A stretch of DNA of 64,000 bases from Virgisporangium aurantiacum (GTDB lineage: Bacteria; Actinomycetota; Actinomycetes; Mycobacteriales; Micromonosporaceae), in assembly GCF_016863635.1 (NCBI RefSeq), contig NZ_BOPG01000057.1, positions 1 through 64,000 of the forward strand, in the 5' to 3' direction. Under the pieces are notes generated by a model that saw nothing but the letters and a program-made list of their open reading frames with translations, was not told the origin of the DNA and made no database searches. Position 1 is the first letter of the stretch. Every line of letters begins with the position of its first letter. Shown here piece by piece: positions 42,417-49,670 of this stretch. The position numbers and the translations under genes were made by a program.

Positions 42417-42960
42417 CGCGCACCTCCCCCTCCATCAGTGCCCGCAGTTTCACCAGCGCGCGGGCGGTACGGGACTTGACCGTTCCCTTCGGCAGGTCGA
42501 GCGCGGCGGCGGTCTCCGCCTCGCTGAGGTCGAGGAGGTAGCGGCAGACCACGACGTCGCGGTCGCGGACGTCGAGCGTCTCGATCGTGTCGACCAGCCG
42601 CTGCCGCCGGTCGGCCGCGACCGCCTCCTCCACCGGATCGGCCGGTTCCGGGCCGCGCGCGTCGCGGGCCGCCGCGCGCAGGGCCAGGCCGTCGCGGCGT
42701 TTGCGGGACCGGTGCAGGTTGCGGGTCTCGTTGCCGACGATGGCGAGCAACCAGGTGCGGAAGCCCGCGTCGCCGCGGAACCTACCCAACCGGTTGAACG
42801 CCTTCACGAAGGACTCCTGAACCACGTCGTCGGCGTCGTCGCCGGCACCGAGCAGCACGGCGGTGCGATGTGCGGACACGGTGTGGCGGGCGACCAGGAA
42901 CTCGTACGCGTCCAGGTCGCCCCGGCGCGCCCGCGCGAGCGCCGTGGCTTCGTCCTCCAT
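42397..42960 (-). CDS. ECF-type (sigma-70 family) RNA polymerase sigma factor
   Basis: A 187-residue ECF sigma factor. Region 2 includes LVARHTVSAHRTAVLLGAGDDADDVVQESFVKAFNRLGRF and TWLLAIVGNETRNLHR. Region 4 is IETLDVRDRDVVVCRYLLDLSEAETAAALDLPKGTVKSRTARAL. ATG 42960 is preferred; GTG codons at 42966 and 42963 precede it, and an open frame runs to 43104 without resemblance to the family. An ECF-like promoter sits just upstream, suggesting autoregulation. It is divergent from recQ. Confidence 0.9.
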   Translation of the reverse strand: MEDEATALARARRGDLDAYEFLVARHTVSAHRTAVLLGAGDDADDVVQESFVKAFNRLGRFRGDAGFRTWLLAIVGNETRNLHRSRKRRDGLALRAAARDARGPEPADPVEEAVAADRRQRLVDTIETLDVRDRDVVVCRYLLDLSEAETAAALDLPKGTVKSRTARALVKLRALMEGEVRGAGSPG

Positions 42961-42969
42961 CACCACCGA

Positions 42970-42998
42970 GTAGACACCGCCGGAACGGTTGAGGTTCC
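42970..42998 (-). promoter_or_regulatory. Candidate ECF promoter of the sigma gene
   Basis: On the minus strand, GGAACC (complement of 42993-42998) and GTCTAC (complement of 42970-42975) are 17 nt apart. GGAAC is the usual -35 core for ECF factors. The spacing to ATG 42960 is short, so the mRNA may be leaderless. Confidence 0.5.
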
Positions 42999-43012
42999 GG
43001 GTGCCGGGGTAT
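42988..43012 (+). promoter_or_regulatory. Candidate SigF-type promoter for recQ
   Basis: GTTG (42988-42991) and GGGTAT (43007-43012) are 15 nt apart. ATG 43024 follows 11 nt later without a ribosome binding site. The element overlaps the oppositely oriented ECF promoter. Confidence 0.45.
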
Positions 43013-43023
43013 CCCGCGCGGCG

Positions 43024-44685
43024 ATGACCGTCGCCGATACTCTCCGCCGGGCCGCCCGCGGCCTGATGGCGCCCCGCCAGCTCCGCAAGGTGGCGCGCGA
43101 CCAATTCGGTTACACCTCGCTGCGGCCGAACCAGCTCGACGCGATGCGCGCGGTGCTCGCCGGGCGCGACGCGCTCGTGGTGCTGCCGACGGGTGCCGGC
43201 AAGTCCGCCCTGTACCAGGTTCCGGGCGTGCTGTTCCCGGGGCCGACGCTGGTGGTCTCGCCGCTACTGGCACTGCAGCAGGACCAGATGGCGTCGCTGA
43301 CCGACCGCGGGGTCGGTGCGGTGCGGCTCAGCTCCGCGGAGTCGGCGGCCGAGCGGCGCGACGCCGTCGCCGCGATCCGGGACGGTTCGGCGCGCTTCCT
43401 GTTCGTGACGCCGGAGCAGCTCGCCGATCCGGACCGCCTGACGGAGATCGCGGCGCTGAATCCGTGCCTGGTGGCCGTCGACGAGGCGCACTGCATCTCG
43501 TCGTGGGGCCACGACTTCCGGCCCGACTACCTCCAGCTGGGCCGGGTGATCAGGGCGCTGAACCGGCCGCCGGTGGTGGCCCTGACGGCCACCGCGTCGC
43601 AGCCGGTGCGGGAGGACATCGCCGCCCGGCTCGGCCTGACGGACCCGTACGTGATCGTCGCCGGCCTGGACCGGCCGAACCTGTTCCTGGAGGCGGCCCA
43701 CTGCGTCGACGAGGACCAGCGCTGGAGCCGGCTGGTGCAGCGGCTGGCGGACAGTCGGCCGCCCGGAATCGTGTACGCGGCCACCCGCAAGGCGACCGAG
43801 GACCTCGCCGCGGGGCTGACGAAGAAGGGCTTCGACGCGGTGGCCTACCACGCCGGCCTGTCGTCGACCGAGCGGGAACGGCGGCACGAGGCGTTCCTCG
43901 CCGACGAGGTGCCGGTGATGGTCGCGACCACCGCGTTCGGGATGGGCATCGACAAGCCGAACATCCGCTGGGTCAACCACGTCACGCTGCCCGACTCCCC
44001 CGACGCCTACCTGCAGGAGGTGGGCCGGGCCGGGCGCGACGGGGAACCGGCGCAGGCATTGCTGCTGTTCCGCACCGAGGACACCGGGCTGCGGAAGTTC
44101 TTCTCCACCAGCACCGTCGACCCGGCCGAGGTCTCCCGGTTGGTGACCCTGCTCGAGACGGCTCCGCGCCCGATCTCCCGGGACGAACTGCGGGAGACCA
44201 CCGGCATCGGCCCGCGCAAGATCAGCCAGCTGCTGTCGGTGCTCGAACAGATCGGTGCGGTCGTGGCGCACCGGGACGGCTTCACGCTCGCCCGCTACGC
44301 GCCGACGCCGTCGGACGCGGCCGCGCTCGCGGTGGCGCACATGGAGCGGTTCCAGACCGTGCAGCGGTCCCGCATCGACATGATGCGCTACCTCGCCGAG
44401 ACCACGAACTGCCGCGGCCAGGCCCTGCTGTCGTACTTCGGTGAGCACCTGGAGGAGCGGTGCGGCCACTGTGACAACTGCGCCGACGGCTCGGTGGAGA
44501 CGGTGGCACCCACGTCGGCCGAGCCGTACCCGGTGCACGCGACCGTCCGGCACGGGGAGTGGGGGTCCGGAATGGTGCTGCGGTACGAGGGCGACCGGAT
44601 GACCGTGCTGTTCGACGACGTGGGTTACAAGACCCTTTCCGTGCCCGTGGTGGTTGAGCAGCAACTTCTCGCCTACGTACGGTGA
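43024..44685 (+). CDS. recQ: RecQ-family ATP-dependent DNA helicase
   Basis: A 553-residue RecQ-type SF2 helicase. The sequence has YTSLRPNQLDAM (motif 0), LPTGAGKS (Walker A), VDEAHCISSWGHDFRPDY (DEAH box), LTATAS, IVYAATRK and the VGRAGRDGEP motif VI. A RecQ-Ct zinc site is seen as Cys in TNCRGQ, then CGHCDNC. There is no HRDC domain; the last about 50 residues (HGEWGSGMVLRYEGDRMTVLFDDVGYKTL) look like a small beta-barrel as found at the end of other actinobacterial RecQs. It unwinds DNA in recombination and repair. ATG 43024 is chosen because earlier codons are antisense to the sigma gene. Confidence 0.92.
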   Translation: MTVADTLRRAARGLMAPRQLRKVARDQFGYTSLRPNQLDAMRAVLAGRDALVVLPTGAGKSALYQVPGVLFPGPTLVVSPLLALQQDQMASLTDRGVGAVRLSSAESAAERRDAVAAIRDGSARFLFVTPEQLADPDRLTEIAALNPCLVAVDEAHCISSWGHDFRPDYLQLGRVIRALNRPPVVALTATASQPVREDIAARLGLTDPYVIVAGLDRPNLFLEAAHCVDEDQRWSRLVQRLADSRPPGIVYAATRKATEDLAAGLTKKGFDAVAYHAGLSSTERERRHEAFLADEVPVMVATTAFGMGIDKPNIRWVNHVTLPDSPDAYLQEVGRAGRDGEPAQALLLFRTEDTGLRKFFSTSTVDPAEVSRLVTLLETAPRPISRDELRETTGIGPRKISQLLSVLEQIGAVVAHRDGFTLARYAPTPSDAAALAVAHMERFQTVQRSRIDMMRYLAETTNCRGQALLSYFGEHLEERCGHCDNCADGSVETVAPTSAEPYPVHATVRHGEWGSGMVLRYEGDRMTVLFDDVGYKTLSVPVVVEQQLLAYVR

Positions 44686-44749
44686 TGTTTGAAAAGTCGC
44701 CAGCCGGATACGTCCCTTCTGCGCGTGTGACGGGCTTAGGGAGGCACCG

Positions 44750-45712
44750 GTGGCGGACTTCGGGTACACGCTCCTCTGCGAGCAGGCCGGGCCACGGCAG
44801 TTGATCGCGGACGCGGTCCAGGCCGAGCGGGCAGGATTCGACTTCGCGGTCATCTCCGACCACTTCAACCCGTGGCTGGAGGCGCAGGGACACGCGCCGT
44901 TCGCGTGGTCGGTGCTGGGCGCGGTGGCGCACGTGACCGAGCGGATGGGGCTGATGTCGTTCGTCACCTGTCCGGTGCGGCGCTACCACCCGGCGGTCGT
45001 GGCGCAGATGGCCGCGACGGTGGGCGTCATCTCGCAGGGGCGGTTCACGCTCGGCGTCGGCGCCGGCGAGAACCTCAACGAGCACGTCGTCGGCGCGTGG
45101 CCGCACGTGAACGTCCGGCACGACATGCTGTGCGAGGCGCTGGAGATCATCCGGCCGCTGCTCAGCGGTGCCACGGTGAGCTTCAACGGGTCGTACTTCG
45201 ACGTGCCCGAGGCGCGGTTGTACGACCGTCCGCCCGAGGGGGTACCGGTCGCGGTGGCCGCGTCGGGCGCGGCGTCCGCCGATCTGGCGGCCGAGTTCGG
45301 CGACGCGATCGTCGCCGTCGAACCGGACGCCGACCTGATCGGGCGGTTCGTGGCCGGCCGGTCGAAGGGCAAACCGCGGTACGGGCAGGTGGTGATCTGC
45401 TACGGCCCCGACGAGCAGGAGTGCCGCAAGACGGCCCTGGAGCAGTGGCGCTGGAGCGGCCTCGGATGGCCGGTGATGGCCGAGTTGCCGGGGCCGTCGG
45501 CGTTCGAGGCGGCCAGCCAGTACGTCCGGGAAGAGGACGTCGCGGAGAGGGTGACGTGCGGCCCCGACCTCGACCGCCACGTGGCCGCCGTGCGCCGGTT
45601 CCTGGACGCCGGTTTCACCCACGTGGCGGTCGTGCAGGTCGGCGCCGAACGCCAGGGCGACTTCCTGCGGTGGGCCGAGTCGGAGTTCCTCCCGGCGCTG
45701 CGCGCGCTCTAG
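44750..45712 (+). CDS. LLM-class F420-dependent oxidoreductase (TIGR03557-like)
   Basis: A 320-residue luciferase-like monooxygenase-fold protein. Hallmarks are AGFDFAVISDHFNPWLEAQGHAPFAWSVLGAVA at the N-terminus, TCPVRRYHPAVVAQMAAT, and LGVGAGENLNEHVVG. These match the G6PDH-like subgroup that uses the deazaflavin F420. The substrate is unknown. GTG 44750 is preceded by GGGAGG at 44739-44744. It is a single gene convergent with the small DUF2795 gene, with a 4-bp overlap (45709-45712). Confidence 0.9.
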   Translation: MADFGYTLLCEQAGPRQLIADAVQAERAGFDFAVISDHFNPWLEAQGHAPFAWSVLGAVAHVTERMGLMSFVTCPVRRYHPAVVAQMAATVGVISQGRFTLGVGAGENLNEHVVGAWPHVNVRHDMLCEALEIIRPLLSGATVSFNGSYFDVPEARLYDRPPEGVPVAVAASGAASADLAAEFGDAIVAVEPDADLIGRFVAGRSKGKPRYGQVVICYGPDEQECRKTALEQWRWSGLGWPVMAELPGPSAFEAASQYVREEDVAERVTCGPDLDRHVAAVRRFLDAGFTHVAVVQVGAERQGDFLRWAESEFLPALRAL

Positions 45713-46002
45713 GTACGCCGTGCCTCGTTGTGGTGGCCGAGCGCGGCCCAGATCTCGTTGACCGTCTGGAACCGCTCCTCCGCGGGCAGGCTCGCCAGCT
45801 GGTCGATGACGTCGTCGGGCGCTTCCAGCGTCTTGGCGCCCAGCACCAGGGCCTCCCGATCGCCGGGAAGGCTGCTGCGCGGGACGTACCGGCCGAGCCG
45901 GCTGCGCTGCTCGACCTCTTCGTAGGTCATCCCGGGTGGCGCGCCGCCCGCGACACCGGGGACACCGACCTCGGGCAGGTCCTCGTTGCTTCCGCGTTCC
46001 AT
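45709..46002 (-). CDS. Small DUF2795 protein
   Basis: A 97-residue protein whose C-terminal half (DDVIDQLASLPAEERFQTVNEIWAALGHH) matches the DUF2795 pattern of a short three-helix domain seen in many actinobacterial proteins. The N-terminus is Gly/Pro-rich. ATG 46002 is chosen; an upstream frame to 46101 crosses the promoter of the divergent gene. A perfect SigF-type promoter lies 10 nt upstream of the start and no ribosome binding site is present, so a leaderless stress-induced transcript is likely. Confidence 0.75.
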   Translation of the reverse strand: MERGSNEDLPEVGVPGVAGGAPPGMTYEEVEQRSRLGRYVPRSSLPGDREALVLGAKTLEAPDDVIDQLASLPAEERFQTVNEIWAALGHHNEARRT

Positions 46003-46012
46003 GAAGCGGGAC

Positions 46013-46037
46013 GTACCCGGCCCAGCCCGGCACAAAC
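46013..46037 (-). promoter_or_regulatory. SigF-type promoter of the DUF2795 gene
   Basis: On the minus strand GTTT (complement of 46034-46037) and GGGTAC (complement of 46013-46018) are 15 nt apart, an exact match to the SigB/SigF consensus and identical in boxes and spacing to the one before the anti-sigma gene. Confidence 0.7.
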
Positions 46038-46039
46038 CG

Positions 46040-46065
46040 GTGTGGCAATCCGCGCCGATGGGTAT
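46040..46065 (+). promoter_or_regulatory. Candidate SigF-type promoter of the divergent membrane gene
   Basis: GTGT (46040-46043) and GGGTAT (46060-46065) are 16 nt apart, fitting the looser SigB-class consensus GNNT-N14-16-GGGTAC/T. It stands back to back with the minus-strand promoter of the DUF2795 gene. Confidence 0.5.
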
Positions 46066-46094
46066 TCCGGCCAGAGACGCAGGAGGTGACATCC

Positions 46095-46808
46095 GTGGCA
46101 AGGATCGGATTGTTCAACCGGCATACCGAGGAGCAGGACCGACCCACCGGGGTCGGCAGCACCTCGACCGACCGGACCGTGATGGTCGACCGCGATCATG
46201 ACGGCGTGGACGACCGGGCGGAAAGGGTGGACCAGCGGGACACCAACGGGGACGGCATCGTCACGCCCGACGAGGCCCGCGCGGCGCACGAACGCACGGA
46301 GGCCCGGCTCGCGAACCGGGAACGGCTCGCCGCGGAGAAGGCCGATCGCTCTGAGCCGGCCGAAAATCTGGCGAGCACCACGGCGGTCATCGACCGTCCG
46401 GCGGTCGCCGACCGGGACCGCGACGGCGTCGACGACCGGGTGCAGACCCGGCCCACGCCGGCGCCCCAGCCGAAGATCCGGGCCCGGGCGAGCCTCTTCG
46501 CCACGCTCGCCCTGATCGTCGGCCTGACCTCGGTGTACGCGGCGCTCTCCGGCCGGCTGGCGCCGGTCGCGGTGGCGCTGGGTGTGCTCGGGTTGCTGCT
46601 GTCGTTCGCCGGGCTGTCGGCGAGTGGCCGGCCGCGGGTCGCCGGTGGCGGCCTGTCGGTGTTCGCGCTGCTGCTCAGCGTCGGTGGCGCGGTGCTCGGC
46701 GTGCTCGCGATGACCGGAACGGTGACGTGGCTCGACTCCGACGTCGACCAGGTGTCGCGGCTGCGCGACTGGCTCGACGCCCAGTTCCCGTTCATGAGCG
46801 ACTGGTAG
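46095..46808 (+). CDS. Membrane protein with EF-hand/thrombospondin-like calcium motifs
   Basis: A 237-residue protein. Three aspartate-rich loops occur in its hydrophilic N-terminal half: DRDHDGVDD, DTNGDGIVTPDE and DRDRDGVDD. The middle one is a near-canonical EF-hand loop. Four hydrophobic helices follow (residues about 132-220) and then a short tail. I do not recognise the family. GTG 46095 follows AGGAGGTGA, an almost perfect Shine-Dalgarno. Calcium binding is inferred from the loops. A SigF-like promoter is upstream, and a hairpin terminator follows the stop. Confidence 0.72.
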   Translation: MARIGLFNRHTEEQDRPTGVGSTSTDRTVMVDRDHDGVDDRAERVDQRDTNGDGIVTPDEARAAHERTEARLANRERLAAEKADRSEPAENLASTTAVIDRPAVADRDRDGVDDRVQTRPTPAPQPKIRARASLFATLALIVGLTSVYAALSGRLAPVAVALGVLGLLLSFAGLSASGRPRVAGGGLSVFALLLSVGGAVLGVLAMTGTVTWLDSDVDQVSRLRDWLDAQFPFMSDW

Positions 46809-46819
46809 TACCCCCCATT

Positions 46820-46850
46820 CGAACGGGCGGCCCGTGGGGCCGCCCGTTCG
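46820..46850. terminator. Hairpin terminator between the calcium-motif gene and corA
   Basis: Perfect 13-bp arms CGAACGGGCGGCC / GGCCGCCCGTTCG flank a 5-nt loop, 12 bp after the stop. There is no T-run, as is usual for actinobacterial hairpin terminators. Confidence 0.8.
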
Positions 46851-46879
46851 CGTGTCCGGGCACAGTAACCTCCTGACGC

Positions 46880-47995
46880 ATGACGGATGAGCATCGGCGG
46901 CCAGGACTCATGAACCGCGTGTCCGACCGGTTCGCCCGGATGCTCAACCCGCCCCGGAAGGCACCCGCCCCGAAGGTCGCGCCGCCGCACCCGATGCTCA
47001 ACAGTTCCGTGGTCGACTGCGCGCTGTACGTCGACGGGGTGCGCGACCGGAGCGGCCTGCCGTTCCCGGAGGCGTACGCCATGGCGGCCCGGAACCCGCG
47101 GGCGTTCGTGTGGCTGGGCCTGCACGAGCCGACGCCGGAGGAGTTCGGGTGGGTGGCCGAGGTGTTCGGGCTGCACGAACTCGCGGTCGAGGACGCAACG
47201 GCGCGGGTGAACCGGCCCAAGATGGACCGGTACGGCGACCACACCCGGATCGTGGTGCGCACGGCCCGGTACGTGGAGCACGCCGAGTTGAACGAGTGGT
47301 CGGAGGTCGTCGAGACCGGCCACATCCTCGTGTTCCTCGGTGCCCGGTTCGTGGTGACCGTGCGGCACGGCGCACCCGGCGCGCTGGCCGAGGTGCGCGC
47401 CGACCTGGAGCGGCGGCGGGCGTTCCTGGCGCTGGGCCCGTGGTCGGTGGCCCACGCGATCATGGACCGGCTGGTCGACACGTACATGGACGTCGCCGAC
47501 GCGGTCGACGACGACGTGAACAAGCTGGAGGAGGCGGTGTTCGCCCGGCAGCGGTCCGAGCACATCGCGCACATCTACCAGCTCAAGCGGGAGATCGTGG
47601 AGTTCCGCCGGGCGGTGGTGCCGCTGCAGCGGCCGATGCAGCGCCTGCTGGAGGACCGCGCCGAACTGCCGGCCGGGCTGCGGCGGTACTTCAAGTCGGT
47701 GTCCGACCACCTGAACCGGGTGGTGGAACAGATCAACTCCTACGACGAACTGCTCAACACCGTGCTGCAGGCCCGGTTGGCGCAGCTCAGCGTCGACCAG
47801 AACAACGACATGCGGAAGATCGCGGCCTACGCCGCCATGGCCGCCGCGCAGACGGCGATCGCCGGCATCTACGGGATGAACTTCGTTCACATGCCCGAGC
47901 TGCAGTGGCGCTACGGATACTTCGGGGTGCTCGTCGTGATGGCCCTGTCGATCTTCGTCATCTACCGGCTGTTCCGACGTTCGGGCTGGCTGTAA
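46880..47995 (+). CDS. corA: CorA-family magnesium/divalent cation transporter
   Basis: A 371-residue CorA protein. A large cytoplasmic domain (about 1-300) is followed by two C-terminal membrane helices. The first ends in the selectivity motif YGMNF (residues about 331-335), followed by the second helix VLVVMALSIFVIYRLF and a basic tail. Typical cytoplasmic stretches are EDATARVNRPKMDRYGDHTRIVVRTA and LEEAVFARQRSEHIAHIYQLKREIVEFRRAV. It forms a homopentameric channel for Mg2+ or related ions. ATG 46880 is used; ATG 46910 is a possible later start. Confidence 0.94.
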   Translation: MTDEHRRPGLMNRVSDRFARMLNPPRKAPAPKVAPPHPMLNSSVVDCALYVDGVRDRSGLPFPEAYAMAARNPRAFVWLGLHEPTPEEFGWVAEVFGLHELAVEDATARVNRPKMDRYGDHTRIVVRTARYVEHAELNEWSEVVETGHILVFLGARFVVTVRHGAPGALAEVRADLERRRAFLALGPWSVAHAIMDRLVDTYMDVADAVDDDVNKLEEAVFARQRSEHIAHIYQLKREIVEFRRAVVPLQRPMQRLLEDRAELPAGLRRYFKSVSDHLNRVVEQINSYDELLNTVLQARLAQLSVDQNNDMRKIAAYAAMAAAQTAIAGIYGMNFVHMPELQWRYGYFGVLVVMALSIFVIYRLFRRSGWL

Positions 47996-48136
47996 TCACA
48001 CCCGGGGTGCGCCCACGGGGTCGCCGCGGCCTTGTAGATTACCGATCACCAATCACCGCCGCATCTACGACCATCGTCGGGGCCTGGTGATCTATAGGCG
48101 GCGGCGAACCTGCGGCCGGCGTTTGGAAGGGGCGCG

Positions 48137-49633
48137 TTGGACGGCGTTCGGGTCGCGGTGGCGCAGTTCGCCGTCGGTTCATCGGTGGCCGAGAATCTGG
48201 CCTCCTGCGTGCACGCGGTCGAGTCGGCCGCCGCCGAGGACGCCCAGCTCGTGGTGCTGCCCGGCTACGGCAATCACCCCGCCGGGTACGACGACCGGGC
48301 CCACGCCGAACGGGTCGCCTGTCGCATCGGCGGCGAGTTCCTCACCACGGTCGCCGCGTCGGCGGCCGCCGCCGGCATCTACGTGAAACTGCACGTGACG
48401 CTCGAGGAGGACGGCCGGCTCACGGCCAGCAACTTCCTGATCGACCCGATGGGCGATCCGGTCGGGCGGGCCGACGACCGCACCGTGGTCCGCTGGCTCG
48501 ACTCCGTGGTCGTCCCCTCGCGGGTGGTCGACACGCCGCTCGGCCGCTACGGCATGTACGGCGGCGCCGACGGCCGCCAGGCCGACATCCCCCGTGCCCT
48601 CGCGCTCGGCGGGGCACAGGTGCTACTCGCGTCGCTGCACTCGACCGACCCCGACGACGCGCGCCTGCACGTTCCGGTCCGCGCCGCCGAGAGCAAGGTT
48701 TGGGTTCTTGCAGCGAACGTTGTCGGGGACGCCCATGGCGTAATAAATGCTTTTTCCGGGGAAAGCGGCCTGTACGGCCCCGATGGCGCCGCCGTGACGA
48801 CCGCGCCGCGGGCCGGTGAGGGCATTGCGGTGGCGCGGATCGAGCCCCGCTGGGCCGACGACAAGACCAGGCCCGACGGTGGTGATCTCTTTCTCGCGCG
48901 GCGGCCCCGCCTGTACGGCGCCGGGCGTCCGCCGCGGTCGCGGCCGACGGCGGCCGCGAACACCCGCGTGGCGGTGGTCCGGCCGCGCGGACACGGGATG
49001 TCCGCGATCGAGGACGCGGGACGCCTGGTGCGCGCGGCCGCTGCCGACGGCGTCGACCTGGTGGTGCTGCCCGAGCTGTTCCACTACGCCGACGGCCGGG
49101 CCGACGGCTCGTTCCTCGACGGCATCGCGGTCGACGTGGTGTCCCAGGCCCTTGACTCGTCGTCGTGTCACGTCGTGACCAGCCTGCCCGACGACGCTGC
49201 CCATGTGGGCGTGCTCATCGGGGCGTCCGGCGTACTGGGCAGGCAGGTGCAGATGCACCCGTGCGGGCGGCACGTGAGCTGGCAGGCCGCCTTCGGCGAC
49301 CGGCTGACGCCGTTCGACCTGCCGTGGGGCCGGCTGGTGATCGTGGTGGGCGACGACGCGCTGTACCCCGAGGTGTTCGGGATCTGTTCCCGGCTCGGCG
49401 CCGACCTGGTGGCCGTGCCGTGCGCGCCGGCGGAACGCTGGGAGCTGACCGTGGGCCTGCCGGCCCGCTCGGTCGAACAGCAGTTGAACATCGTGGCGTC
49501 GGCGCATCCCGGCCCCGGCGGCGGTGGCGCCGTTTTGTCTGTTGGTGCCGCTCCCGTGGCCGTGCCCGCCGACGCGGTGACGGTTGTCGGGGAGATCCGT
49601 CGTGTTACCGAGTCGACACGATCCACCCCCTGA
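48137..49633 (+). CDS. Tandem nitrilase-fold protein lacking catalytic residues
   Basis: A 498-residue protein of two carbon-nitrogen hydrolase (nitrilase) domains, about 1-245 and 275-490. Domain 1 keeps the lysine (YVKLHVTLEEDG) but has LPGYGNHP where the catalytic glutamate should be and YGMYGGADGRQAD where the catalytic cysteine should be. Domain 2 keeps the glutamate (LPELFHYADG), but its cysteine position reads VIVVGDDALYPE. Neither domain has a complete Glu-Lys-Cys triad, so it is probably not an amidase. TTG 48137 is supported by GGAAGGGG. It ends 37 bp before the large TPR/FN3 gene, which may be cotranscribed. Confidence 0.75.
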   Translation: MDGVRVAVAQFAVGSSVAENLASCVHAVESAAAEDAQLVVLPGYGNHPAGYDDRAHAERVACRIGGEFLTTVAASAAAAGIYVKLHVTLEEDGRLTASNFLIDPMGDPVGRADDRTVVRWLDSVVVPSRVVDTPLGRYGMYGGADGRQADIPRALALGGAQVLLASLHSTDPDDARLHVPVRAAESKVWVLAANVVGDAHGVINAFSGESGLYGPDGAAVTTAPRAGEGIAVARIEPRWADDKTRPDGGDLFLARRPRLYGAGRPPRSRPTAAANTRVAVVRPRGHGMSAIEDAGRLVRAAAADGVDLVVLPELFHYADGRADGSFLDGIAVDVVSQALDSSSCHVVTSLPDDAAHVGVLIGASGVLGRQVQMHPCGRHVSWQAAFGDRLTPFDLPWGRLVIVVGDDALYPEVFGICSRLGADLVAVPCAPAERWELTVGLPARSVEQQLNIVASAHPGPGGGGAVLSVGAAPVAVPADAVTVVGEIRRVTESTRSTP

Positions 49634-49670
49634 TGTGGCGGCAGAGCGGATAGACGGGGAGCATATCGAG

